Shown in pieces: positions 6,051 through 13,324 of a DNA stretch of 13,324 nt. Source of the DNA: Bryobacteraceae bacterium (GTDB lineage Bacteria; Acidobacteriota; Terriglobia; Bryobacterales; Bryobacteraceae). Position 1 is the stretch's first letter, and each line of letters opens with the position of its first letter. The stretch covers positions 1 to 13,324 of the forward strand of contig JASHWA010000371.1 in NCBI GenBank assembly GCA_030044325.1. The letters are read 5' to 3'. A program made the position numbers and the translations under genes. Under the pieces are notes generated by a model that worked only from the letters and a program-made list of their open reading frames with translations, did not search any database and was not told the origin of the DNA.

Positions 6051-6323
6051 ATGAATGAAGTGTGCAAGTTCGATCAATTGCGCATCAAGACCGACAGCGA
6101 GCTGGTTCATGTGATCACCCATGAGCTGGATCTGGGGCTGCGGGCCGCCGCGATGAACAGCTACACCAAAGCGTCGCGGGCTTACTTCGAGGCGGCTCGC
6201 TTGCTGCGCATCGCTAAGATCGCGCCTGAGGCACAGGCTCGGCTGGAGACGATGCTCGAACGGCTCGGTGCCGCCCTCCAAGCGCTGGCCGACGCGGAGT
6301 TCGCCGGCTGCCTCGTGGCGTAA
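6051..6323 (+). CDS. Small helical protein of unknown function
   Basis: A 90-residue protein starting MNEVCKFDQLRIKTDSELV, with AGAGGG about 5 nt before the ATG. No signal peptide or membrane segment is visible, making it the only complete gene in the window likely to stay in the cytoplasm. Most of the chain is predicted alpha-helical: ELVHVITHELDLGLRAA, then a helix around AYFEAARLLRIAKIA, then RLETMLERLGAALQALADAE. The length and alternating hydrophobic pattern suit a small helical bundle, perhaps oligomeric. It contains two cysteines, C5 and C86, one near each end. I do not recognise a family. The evidence that it is real is the ribosome site, the codon composition and the upstream promoter-like motif shared with the DUF4097 gene. 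A role in the same regulon is inference. Confidence 0.65.
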   Translation: MNEVCKFDQLRIKTDSELVHVITHELDLGLRAAAMNSYTKASRAYFEAARLLRIAKIAPEAQARLETMLERLGAALQALADAEFAGCLVA

Positions 6324-6577
6324 TGCGAGAGATGTCGAGGTTTGCCCGTCCCTTCGCCGCTCCTCCGTGTTGGTTCCCTCGATTGGCACCCGGCGCCAGG
6401 CGTCAAAATCGTTAAAAGATGTCGATACCGCACAGCGCGATCGCGGCCATTACCAGATAGCGAATCCATTGACCGACAGTTTTGGGTTCGGTGGCCACGC
6501 CGTAAGCGCGCAAATCAACGGCAACCGTGATACCTTTTCGGCCCGGCCGTCGCGTGGAGATCAGAGGAAAAATCACC
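6324..6577. other. 254-bp gap with no supported gene or promoter
   Basis: Between the small helical gene and the tricorn gene I find no convincing coding sequence, terminator or sigma-70 promoter. A TTGACC (about 6469-6474) has no matching -10 at usable spacing. A minus-strand reading near 6412-6500 gives a hydrophobic tail (WIRYLVMAAIALCGIDIF), which could be the remnant of a membrane peptide but lacks a start with a ribosome site. Confidence 0.4.
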
Positions 6578-9500
6578 ATGAACCGCATCACGATGTTGAG
6601 CCTCGCCGTGGCCGCCGCGATGTGCGCGCAGGCTGACCGCCTTGTCGGGAAGGCCGAAATTCGTTCGACCGTGGCGATCGCCCGATACTTCACCCAGCCG
6701 GCGCTGTGTCCTGCCCGCGCCGAAATCGCGTTCGCTTCCGGGGGAGACCTCTGGGTGGCGCCGTCGAGCGGCGGCCAGGCGAAGCTTCTGGTCTCGAACG
6801 CCGCGAGCGAATCACGGCCGATCTACTCGCCCGACGGCACGCGGCTGGCGTTTCTGTCGGACCGGTCCGGCGCCGCCAACATATATATACTGACGATCGC
6901 GACCAACACGCTGACGCGGCTGACCTTCGATAACGTCGCCGAGCAGCTCGACGGGTGGTCGCGCGATGGGCAGTGGATCTACTTTTCATCGACACGCCAC
7001 AACACCGATGCGCTGAACTTCATCTATCGCGTCGGCTCGCACGGCGGCACTCCGATGCCGGTGATCGGCGAGACGTATTTAAACCAATTCCAGGCCGCGC
7101 CCGCGCCTGGCGGATCGAAAATCGCGTTCGTGGCCCGCGGCGATGCCGACCGCCAGTGGTGGCGAAAAGGGGACAGCCACCTGGATCAATCGGAAATCTG
7201 GCTTCGCACCGAGGCGGGCCCGGCGCCGAAATACGAACGGCTGGTGGAGCTCGACGCACGCAACCTGTGGCCCATGTGGACCCCGGACGGAAAGCGCCTT
7301 TACTTCATGTCGGACCGCGGCGGAGCACAGAATCTCTGGACGCTCCCCTCGGGCGGCGGCGCAAGGCAGGTCACCAATTTTAAGCGCGGGCGCGTGTTGT
7401 GGCCGTCGATCGGCTACGACGGCAAACAGATCGTTTTCGAGCACGATTTCCAGATCTGGAAGCTCGACACGCGAAGCGGCGCAGCGGCGCCGCTGCATTT
7501 CACCCTGTCGGGCCAGGCGGCAGGGCCGGAGGTGCAACACTATACCTACAACGGCGCAGATGAGATGGCGCTTTCGCCCGACGGCAAACGCGTCGCTTTT
7601 ACCTCGCACGGCGACGTCTTTCTCGCCGCGCAAGACGGCGGGAACCTGGAGCGTATCACCGACACTGCCGGACCTGAATCCGAGCTGGAATGGTCGCCGG
7701 ATTCTTCCCGGCTCGTCTACATCGCGGAACGCGGCACGGTGGCGCACGTGTACATCTACAATCCCGCCCAACGCAGGGAGGTTCAGTTGACCAGCGATAC
7801 ACTGCCGGATCGGCAGCCGCACTTTTCGCCGGACGGTTCGCTGGTCGCCTTCGAGCGCGATTATCGCGAGCTGCGAGTGGTCGGCTCCGGGGGGCGCGGC
7901 GAGCGCTTGCTTGCCTCCGGGGACCTGCGCATCGGCGGACAGGCATGGTCGCCCGACGGAAAATGGTTGGCGTACCTAGCCACCGAGGCCGCGTTGAAGA
8001 ATGCGTATATCGTCTCCGTTTCCGGCGGGGCGGCGCGCCAGGCGAGTTTCCTGCCCAACGGACAGGCGGCGTCGCTTCAATGGAGCGCGAACGGACGGTT
8101 CCTCATTTTTCAGTCCGGCCAGCGAACCGAGCGGCAAAGCATCGCCCGAACCATCGTTGCCGGCCCGAATTCAGCTGACCCGGTGCTCGAAAACATCCGC
8201 GAGAGAACACACTTTCTGCCGATTGGCCTCGAAGCCACCGGCCCGGTCATCAGTCCGGACGCCAAATCGCTCGTGTTTGTCGGATACGCCGTCGGTCACG
8301 GAAATCTCTACGTCATGCCGCTCGACGAAAAAGGCTGGCCCAAGGGCGACTGGAAGCAGTTGACATCCACCAAGGGCCGCAAGTTCGATGTTCGGTTCAC
8401 TGCCGACTCCCGCCGGATCTACTACCTCGACGGCGGTAACCTTCGCACCGTCGCACTCTCCGGAGGCGAGCCGCGGGAAATTCCGCTGGTGACCAAGCTG
8501 GACGTCGATTTCGAGCGCGAGAAGATTGCCGTTTTCAACCAGGCGTGGTCCGTCGAGCGCGACTGGTTCTTCGATGCCCGCATGAATGGGGTCGACTGGA
8601 ACGCCGTCTATCGCGAGTATTTGCCGCTGGTCCGCGGCGCGCGCACGGCCGAGGAGCTGCGCACTCTGCTGCGTCTGATGCTCGGCGAGTTGAACGCGTC
8701 GCACCTGGATGTATACGCGCCGGCGAAGAAACACGATCCGGAAACCGCCGAGCTCGGTGTGAGCTTCGATCGCGCGCTGTATGAATCCAACGGGACGATG
8801 AAGGTCGCCGGAGTGCTTCCCGGGTCGCCCGCCGCCGCGGCCAGGATTTCCGTGGGCGAAAAACTGGAAGCCGTGGACGGAGTTTTGACCGGAGCCAGGG
8901 TGAATCTCGATCAGCTCTTGCGGGGTAAGGCCGGCAAACAGGTGGTGTTAACCGTCGGCGGGCGCCGCGTCAATGTGAAGCCGGTGGCCTCGGTGAAAGC
9001 GTGGGTTTATCAGAGGTGGGTGGATGACAATCGCGCCTATGTCTCGCGGGTCAGCGACGGGCGGCTGGGCTACGTTCATATGCGCGACATGTACGCCGAG
9101 TCGCTCAGCAAGCTTTACATGGATCTGGACGCCGAAAATCGCAAGAGAGACGGAATCGTGCTCGATGTCCGCAACAATAACGGCGGTTTTGTGAACTCGT
9201 GGGCCTTGGACGTCCTGTCGCGCCGAACCTACGTGCTCAGCACCGATCGGGGCGGCGACCCAGGGTCCGCGCGGACCACCAATGGGCAGCGTGCGCTGGA
9301 CCTGCCGACGATTCTGGTGGTGAATCAGCACACCCTTTCAGATGGAGAGAATTTCACCGAGGGCTACCGCGCGCTGCACCTTGGCAAGATCGTCGGCGAG
9401 CCGACCGCGGGATGGGATATCGGCACGGCTCCGACCACCTTGCTTGACGGCTCCATCATCCGCGTACCGCGCGGACGGAACATGGACCAAAACGGCCGCA

Positions 9501-9661
9501 ACCTGGAGGGAAATCCGCGACCGGTGGATTTCGCCGTGACGCGGCCTATAGGCGAGAGTGATCAGGGGCGGGATTCACAGCTCGATGCGGCTGTGAGCAA
9601 GCTGCTGGCGCAAATCGGCTGGCGCTTGAATCTTCCGGCGCTTCTCAAAAGGGCCCGCTGA
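6578..9661 (+). CDS. Exported tricorn protease homologue (S41 family, PDZ)
   Basis: A 1027-residue protein, close to the roughly 1070 residues of archaeal tricorn. I chose ATG 6578, which opens a Sec signal (MNRITMLSLAVAAAMCAQA) and follows AGAGGA; the longer reading from 6527 has no signal character. TolB/PD40-type blades with SPDGxxLAFxSDR motifs fill about residues 30-640, in two sets (about 30-320 and 325-640), as in tricorn's two propellers. A C1-like helical domain (FNQAWSVERDWFFDARMNGVDW, about 651-672) carries S708-H709 (NASHLD). A PDZ domain follows (about 724-815), then the S41 core with RDGIVLDVRNNNGG, nucleophile S921 (TLSDGENF) and E977 (NLEGNP). The Ser-His/Ser/Glu set of tricorn is thus intact; the 56-residue gap between S921 and E977 compares with 58 in the archaeal enzyme. 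It probably degrades peptides in the periplasm or outside the cell. Monocistronic by appearance. Confidence 0.9.
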   Translation: MNRITMLSLAVAAAMCAQADRLVGKAEIRSTVAIARYFTQPALCPARAEIAFASGGDLWVAPSSGGQAKLLVSNAASESRPIYSPDGTRLAFLSDRSGAANIYILTIATNTLTRLTFDNVAEQLDGWSRDGQWIYFSSTRHNTDALNFIYRVGSHGGTPMPVIGETYLNQFQAAPAPGGSKIAFVARGDADRQWWRKGDSHLDQSEIWLRTEAGPAPKYERLVELDARNLWPMWTPDGKRLYFMSDRGGAQNLWTLPSGGGARQVTNFKRGRVLWPSIGYDGKQIVFEHDFQIWKLDTRSGAAAPLHFTLSGQAAGPEVQHYTYNGADEMALSPDGKRVAFTSHGDVFLAAQDGGNLERITDTAGPESELEWSPDSSRLVYIAERGTVAHVYIYNPAQRREVQLTSDTLPDRQPHFSPDGSLVAFERDYRELRVVGSGGRGERLLASGDLRIGGQAWSPDGKWLAYLATEAALKNAYIVSVSGGAARQASFLPNGQAASLQWSANGRFLIFQSGQRTERQSIARTIVAGPNSADPVLENIRERTHFLPIGLEATGPVISPDAKSLVFVGYAVGHGNLYVMPLDEKGWPKGDWKQLTSTKGRKFDVRFTADSRRIYYLDGGNLRTVALSGGEPREIPLVTKLDVDFEREKIAVFNQAWSVERDWFFDARMNGVDWNAVYREYLPLVRGARTAEELRTLLRLMLGELNASHLDVYAPAKKHDPETAELGVSFDRALYESNGTMKVAGVLPGSPAAAARISVGEKLEAVDGVLTGARVNLDQLLRGKAGKQVVLTVGGRRVNVKPVASVKAWVYQRWVDDNRAYVSRVSDGRLGYVHMRDMYAESLSKLYMDLDAENRKRDGIVLDVRNNNGGFVNSWALDVLSRRTYVLSTDRGGDPGSARTTNGQRALDLPTILVVNQHTLSDGENFTEGYRALHLGKIVGEPTAGWDIGTAPTTLLDGSIIRVPRGRNMDQNGRNLEGNPRPVDFAVTRPIGESDQGRDSQLDAAVSKLLAQIGWRLNLPALLKRAR

Positions 9662-9690
9662 TCGACATCGGACCGGTTTTGAGAACGCCG
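9636..9690 (+). terminator. Long inverted repeat spanning the tricorn stop codon
   Basis: CGGCG (9636-9640), a one-base bulge (c9641) and TTCTCAAAA (9642-9650) pair perfectly with TTTTGAGAA (9677-9685) and CGCCG (9686-9690). This makes 14 bp with a single bulge and a 26-nt loop that contains the TGA stop at 9659-9661. It may be a terminator or mRNA-end stabiliser; no T-run follows, so it is not a classic Rho-independent terminator. Confidence 0.45.
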
Positions 9691-9751
9691 TTCGACGTGA
9701 TATCTGTAAGAAGCGCCGCGTGGACTCTGTCACCATCGTCGGGCCGGTCCG

Positions 9752-9780
9752 TTGTAATCGGCCTCGAATCACGGTATAGT
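9752..9780 (+). promoter_or_regulatory. Sigma-70-type promoter for the Asp-box protein gene
   Basis: TTGTAA (9752-9757, 4 of 6 to consensus), a 17-bp spacer and TATAGT (9775-9780, 5 of 6). The predicted transcript start is near 9787, giving a leader of about 15 nt that contains the AGGGAG ribosome site (9791-9796) before the ATG at 9802. Strand, spacing and position all agree. Confidence 0.65.
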
Positions 9781-9801
9781 TCCACCGATCAGGGAGAAAA
9801 A

Positions 9802-12800
9802 ATGCGCTTATTGATTCGTGTCGCTCTGCTCGCCGCAATTACGCCGCTGGTTCCAGCTCAAGTCGGCTCCGATCTACTTGGCCAACTCCACTGGCGCTAT
9901 ATCGGTCCCGTGGGAAATCGCGTCATCGCCGCGGCGAGCGTTCCCGGCGATGCGAACATTTATTATGTCGGCGCCGCTTCCGGTGGAATTTTCAAAAGCA
10001 CCGATGCGGGCGTTCACTGGGAACCAATTTTCGATCACGAGGACGTGTCCTCGGTGGGTTCACTCGCGATCGATCCGAGCGATTCAAATATCATCTGGGC
10101 GGGCACGGGCGAGACGTTCATCCGCAGCCATATTTCCATCGGCAACGGGATTTATAAGTCGGTCGACGCGGGGCATTCATGGCGTCGGATGGGGCTGGAA
10201 GAGAGCGGGCGAATCGGGCGAGTGATCGTCGATCCGCGTCATTCCGACGTCGTGTTCGCCTGCGCGCTGGGACACGCCTACGGGCCGCAAGCCGGGCGCG
10301 GCGTCTATCGCACCGGCGACGGCGGGCGAACCTGGCAGCAGGTTTTGAACGTGGATGAGAACACGGGTTGCTCGGATATCGTGATGGATCCGAACAATTC
10401 GCGCATTCTGTTCGCGGGCATGTGGCAGATCGAGCTGCACACCTGGAATCGCACCAGCGGAGGACCGGGAAGCGGGTTGTATAAATCGACCGACGGAGGG
10501 CTGACGTGGCGTCATTTGACCGGTCACGGCTTGCCTGACTCGCCGCTCGGTAAGATCGGCGTGGCCATGTCGAAGAAAAATTCGAGCCGGGTCTACGCGC
10601 TGATCGAAACCGGGGACGGCGTGCCTTTCGATGGGAAACCGACATCGAAAGGAGAGCTGTGGAGCTCGGATGACGGCGGGGACAACTGGCGCGTGGTCAG
10701 TTACGATCGCGATCTCGCCGGCCGCGCCGCTTATTACACGCGATGCGCAGTCTCGCCGGATAACGAGAACGAGATGTACTTTATGACGTCGGTGTTTTCG
10801 CATTCGCTCGACGGCGGAAAAACCCTGACACCGCTGCCGCAGCTTCCCGGAGGCGATAACCACGACATGTGGATCGATCCCACCAACGGGGATCGCATGA
10901 TGGTCGCCAACGATAGCGGCATCAGCATTTCGGTGAATCGCGGACATACCTGGAATCGCGTCCAGCTCCCCGTGGCGCAGATTTATCATGTCACCGTGGA
11001 TAACCAGATCCCGTATTTCGTCTACGGCAACAAGCAGGACGGTTCGTCCTATCGCGGGCCGAGCGACAGCCTTTCGGCAGGCGGATTCGGCGGAGGCGGA
11101 GGCGGGCGCGGCGGACCGAGCCCGATATCGCGCAGCGTCTGGCACCAGGTCACCGGCGGCGAAAGCGGATTCGCCACGCCCGATCCCGTGGATCCGAACA
11201 TCACCTGGTCGAGCGCTTCGGGTTCCGGCAGCGTGGGCGGAATTGTGACTGTGTTCGACGAGCGCAACGGGCAGGCCCGCAATGTCGAAGTGTGGCCGGA
11301 TCAGACCAGCGGGTCGACGGCCGCGGACGTAAAGTACCGGTTCAACTGGGAATTTCCGCTGGCGATTTCCCCGCACGACCACAACAAGGTTTACGTTGGC
11401 AGCCAGTATGTCCACATGACCACGGACGGCGGAAATAGCTGGAAAGTGATCAGCCCGGATCTGACGCGCAACGACAAATCGAAGCAGGGATTTTCAGGCG
11501 GGCTGACCGGCGACAATATTGGAGTCGAATATGTCGACGTGGTCTTCGCCATCGCCGAATCGCCCAAACAAACGGGAGTGATTTGGGCCGGAACCAACGA
11601 CGGACTGGTGCAGGTCACGCGCGACGGGGGCAAGAGCTGGACCAACGTGACGCCCAATATTTCCGGCCTTCCGGAATGGGGCACGGTTTCCAATATCGAA
11701 GCGTCCCGATTCGACGCGGGAACCGCTTACATCAGCGTCGATTTTCACCAGGTGAACAATCGCGATCCGTTTATCTACAAGACCAACGACTATGGCAAAA
11801 CGTGGACCAAGATTACGGATGGAATTCCACCCAGCACGTTGAGCTACGTGCATTGCGTTCGCGAGGATACGGTTCGCAAGGGCTTGCTCTATGCGGGAAC
11901 GGAAAACGGCGCTTATGTTTCCTTTAACGACGGCGAGAACTGGCAGCCGCTGCAAATGAACCTGCCGCACGCGCCGGTCTACTGGCTGGTGGTTCAGGAA
12001 CATTTTCATGACCTGGTGATTGCCACCTATGGGCGCGGCTTCTGGGTTCTCGACGATCTGACGCCGCTCGAGCAGATGACGCCGCAGGTGACCGAATCGG
12101 CCGCGCACCTGTTCCCGCCGCGCGACGCTTATCGCTTCCGCACCAAGATCCAGCCGGAAGCCCCAACTTATGATCCGACCGCGGGCGTCAATGCGCCTTA
12201 TGGAGCGGGGATCAATTACTGGCTCAAATCGGCTCCCGCGTCGGATGTGAAGTTCGCGATTCTGGACGCCTCAGGGCGCACCGTGCGGACCTTCAACGGC
12301 TCGAAACAAGCGGGCGTGAATCGCGTGTATTGGGACCTGCGCTACACTCCCACGCACGAAATGCGTCTGAGAACGCCTCCCGAGTACGCGCCGGAGTTTC
12401 CAGAGGGTCCTGACGGGACTCGCCCGGCGCCGGGCGGGAGCATTTCCGTCCTCGCGCCGCCCGGATCGTATACGGTCACGATGACCGTCGATGGCAAGGA
12501 CTACACGCAGAAGCTGACGGTGATCAAGGACCCGCATTCGAACGGCTCGGAAGGCGACATCCAGATCCAGACGAAATTCATGACGTCCCTCACCGACCAG
12601 ATGAACAACGTGGCGGACGCGGTGAATCAGATCGAGCTGATCCGCGCGCAACTCTCGGTGCTCGAAGCCGAAATCGGCTCGGACCAGAACGCCGCGGCAA
12701 TTCGCGCCTCGGCCCAGGCGCTCAACACAAACTTGACGGATATCGAAGACCAGATCGTCAATCTGAAAGTCACCGGTCAAGGTCAGGATAATGTGCGCTT

Positions 12801-13050
12801 CGCACCGGGGCTGGCGTCGAAGATCGGGTATCTCGCAAACGAGGTGGGAAGTTCGGACCACCAGCCGACCACCCAGCAGGTCGCCGTGAGCGACGAGCTC
12901 AAGGAACGCGCCGCAACCGATCGCCAGCGTTTGACCAACCTGCTGGGCAAGGAAGTCGCGGATTTCAATAATATGTTGCGCCAGCGGAATGTTCCCAACA
13001 TCGTGACTGCCGTGCCGACGCGCGCTGCGTCGAGCGAGTTGCGGCAATAG
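9802..13050 (+). CDS. Very large secreted Asp-box (BNR/sortilin-like) beta-propeller protein
   Basis: A 1082-residue protein. ATG 9802 is supported by AGGGAG five bases upstream, a near-consensus promoter and a Sec signal (MRLLIRVALLAAITPLVPAQ). I count eleven Asp boxes (S/T-x-D-x-G-x-T/S-W or close variants), at S66, S120, T171, S229 and S288, then SLDGGKTL, SVNRGHTW, TTDGGNSW, TRDGGKSW, TNDYGKTW and SFNDGENW. They mark blades of one or two propellers like those of GH74 xyloglucanases, sialidases and the sortilin/Vps10 domain. A Gly-rich stretch (about 430-442, GGFGGGGGGRGG) interrupts the array. After ATYGRGFWVLDDLTPLEQ the chain continues with a FlgD-like Ig segment (AILDASGRTVRTF...NRVYWDLRYTP), then a helical, probably coiled-coil tail. 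No glycosidase catalytic pair can be confirmed, so 'glycosyl hydrolase' would be over-annotation. This architecture is common in Acidobacteriota, role unknown. Confidence 0.88.
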   Translation: MRLLIRVALLAAITPLVPAQVGSDLLGQLHWRYIGPVGNRVIAAASVPGDANIYYVGAASGGIFKSTDAGVHWEPIFDHEDVSSVGSLAIDPSDSNIIWAGTGETFIRSHISIGNGIYKSVDAGHSWRRMGLEESGRIGRVIVDPRHSDVVFACALGHAYGPQAGRGVYRTGDGGRTWQQVLNVDENTGCSDIVMDPNNSRILFAGMWQIELHTWNRTSGGPGSGLYKSTDGGLTWRHLTGHGLPDSPLGKIGVAMSKKNSSRVYALIETGDGVPFDGKPTSKGELWSSDDGGDNWRVVSYDRDLAGRAAYYTRCAVSPDNENEMYFMTSVFSHSLDGGKTLTPLPQLPGGDNHDMWIDPTNGDRMMVANDSGISISVNRGHTWNRVQLPVAQIYHVTVDNQIPYFVYGNKQDGSSYRGPSDSLSAGGFGGGGGGRGGPSPISRSVWHQVTGGESGFATPDPVDPNITWSSASGSGSVGGIVTVFDERNGQARNVEVWPDQTSGSTAADVKYRFNWEFPLAISPHDHNKVYVGSQYVHMTTDGGNSWKVISPDLTRNDKSKQGFSGGLTGDNIGVEYVDVVFAIAESPKQTGVIWAGTNDGLVQVTRDGGKSWTNVTPNISGLPEWGTVSNIEASRFDAGTAYISVDFHQVNNRDPFIYKTNDYGKTWTKITDGIPPSTLSYVHCVREDTVRKGLLYAGTENGAYVSFNDGENWQPLQMNLPHAPVYWLVVQEHFHDLVIATYGRGFWVLDDLTPLEQMTPQVTESAAHLFPPRDAYRFRTKIQPEAPTYDPTAGVNAPYGAGINYWLKSAPASDVKFAILDASGRTVRTFNGSKQAGVNRVYWDLRYTPTHEMRLRTPPEYAPEFPEGPDGTRPAPGGSISVLAPPGSYTVTMTVDGKDYTQKLTVIKDPHSNGSEGDIQIQTKFMTSLTDQMNNVADAVNQIELIRAQLSVLEAEIGSDQNAAAIRASAQALNTNLTDIEDQIVNLKVTGQGQDNVRFAPGLASKIGYLANEVGSSDHQPTTQQVAVSDELKERAATDRQRLTNLLGKEVADFNNMLRQRNVPNIVTAVPTRAASSELRQ

Positions 13051-13070
13051 TGTGCTGCGAATCCTGGCGG

Positions 13071-13107
13071 CACGCCGGCATGGCTCCATGGTGGCGCGGC
13101 CGGCGTG
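13071..13107 (+). terminator. Inverted repeat after the Asp-box gene, probable terminator
   Basis: CACGCCGGC (13071-13079) and GCCGGCGTG (13099-13107) form a perfect 9-bp GC-rich stem. The 19-nt loop holds a second small dyad, ATGG (13080-13083) and CCAT (13086-13089). It starts 21 nt after the stop at 13050 and lies before the kinase start. There is no following T-run, so it is a candidate intrinsic or factor-assisted terminator only. Confidence 0.5.
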
Positions 13108-13154
13108 TTCGCCGTGGTGGATTACCGCACTGTTACTCTGGAATGGTTCAACGT

Positions 13155-13324
13155 ATGCAATTGATTCCTGGAACCCGGCTCGGTCCATACGAGATTGTGT
13201 CCGCGATCGGAGCGGGCGGCATGGGCGAGGTTTATCGGGCTTCCGACACACGGCTTGGCCGTACCGTCGCAGTGAAGATTCTCTCCGGCGACTACTCGGA
13301 TCGCTTTGAGACGGAGGCGCGCGC
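13155..13324 (+). CDS. Serine/threonine protein kinase, N-terminal fragment (Pkn type)
   Basis: The first 56 residues of a Hanks-type kinase, cut by the right edge of the window. It reads MQLIPGTRLGPYEI, then the glycine-rich ATP loop G19-A-G-G-M-G-E-V26, then VAVK with the beta-3 lysine K41. The segment DRFETEAR at the end is where helix C begins, with the salt-bridge glutamate expected close by. The opening 'PGTRLGPYEIVSAIGAGGMGEVYRA' style is very common in Acidobacteriota, where these kinases usually continue into a transmembrane segment and a PD40, WD40 or TPR sensor region; that part is not visible here. The ATG at 13155 is the natural start; only a weak GGAATGG lies about 9 nt upstream. 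It follows the Asp-box gene by 104 bp and a hairpin, so it is likely transcribed separately. Confidence 0.9.
   Translation, partial: MQLIPGTRLGPYEIVSAIGAGGMGEVYRASDTRLGRTVAVKILSGDYSDRFETEAR

Noticed and set aside
6412..6693. Minus-strand frame ending WIRYLVMAAIALCGIDIF, possible small membrane protein
   Set aside because: It overlaps the start of the tricorn gene, has no ribosome site at any start, and only its last 28 codons look protein-like. Perhaps a remnant, but not supportable.
9679..9801. In-frame upstream extension of the Asp-box gene
   Set aside because: It contains the near-consensus promoter at 9752-9780 and lacks a ribosome site; ATG 9802 has AGGGAG and begins a proper signal peptide.
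10177..11415. A 412-codon minus-strand open frame inside the Asp-box gene
   Set aside because: No motif or ribosome site; the plus strand has regular Asp boxes throughout. Shadow frame.
1..13324. CRISPR arrays, tRNA/rRNA genes, phage or transposase genes, toxin-antitoxin or defence islands
   Set aside because: No regularly spaced direct repeats, cloverleaf or rRNA segments, and no integrase or transposase motifs were seen on either strand; the REPIN is the only mobile-element trace.

Overview
The window looks like chromosome from an Acidobacteriota member, most likely a Bryobacterales/'Solibacter'-like soil bacterium. This is judged from gene content and style, not from any search. The pointers are high GC, mostly monocistronic exported proteins, a secreted bacterial tricorn protease, a very long Asp-box (BNR) protein, a cytochrome c/copper monooxygenase fusion, a PQQ-dehydrogenase start and a Pkn-type Ser/Thr kinase start. 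Nearly every complete gene carries a Sec or Tat export signal.

Layout. Positions 1-1466 are a minus-strand block. A Tat-exported hydrolase of the alkaline phosphatase superfamily, closest by motif to phosphonoacetate hydrolase (282-1466), lies upstream of a PQQ-dependent dehydrogenase that runs off the left edge (180 to 1). A REPIN-like pair of inverted REP hairpins (179-276) sits exactly where the dehydrogenase start codon should be.

Positions 1525-3794 are a plus-strand two-gene operon with a good sigma-70-type promoter. It encodes a secreted beta-sandwich protein of unknown function, then an exported protein joining a c-type heme domain to a PHM/DBH-like type II copper monooxygenase with all six copper ligands. 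A compound palindrome closes the unit.

Positions 3855-6323 hold a DUF4097-type beta-repeat protein, a convergent HEAT-repeat protein and a 90-residue helical protein. The DUF4097 gene and the small gene share an upstream bipartite motif (TTGCGyGTAAC, 16 nt, GGTAmTAwCCG) with identical internal spacing and almost identical distance to the start codon. This looks like a shared non-housekeeping promoter or operator and is the most interesting regulatory signal here.

Positions 6578-9661 encode an exported tricorn protease homologue with its catalytic residues in place. Positions 9802-13050 encode a 1082-residue secreted protein with eleven Asp boxes behind a good sigma-70 promoter. A Ser/Thr protein kinase starts at 13155 and runs off the right edge.

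Functionally the window reads as periplasmic or extracytoplasmic oxidation, hydrolysis and proteolysis plus envelope-associated repeat proteins. I see no phage, CRISPR, defence or tRNA/rRNA genes. The only mobile-element trace is the REPIN. I do not see a clear new multi-gene system. The best leads are the twin bipartite promoter motif, the REPIN at the dehydrogenase start and the heme-copper monooxygenase operon.
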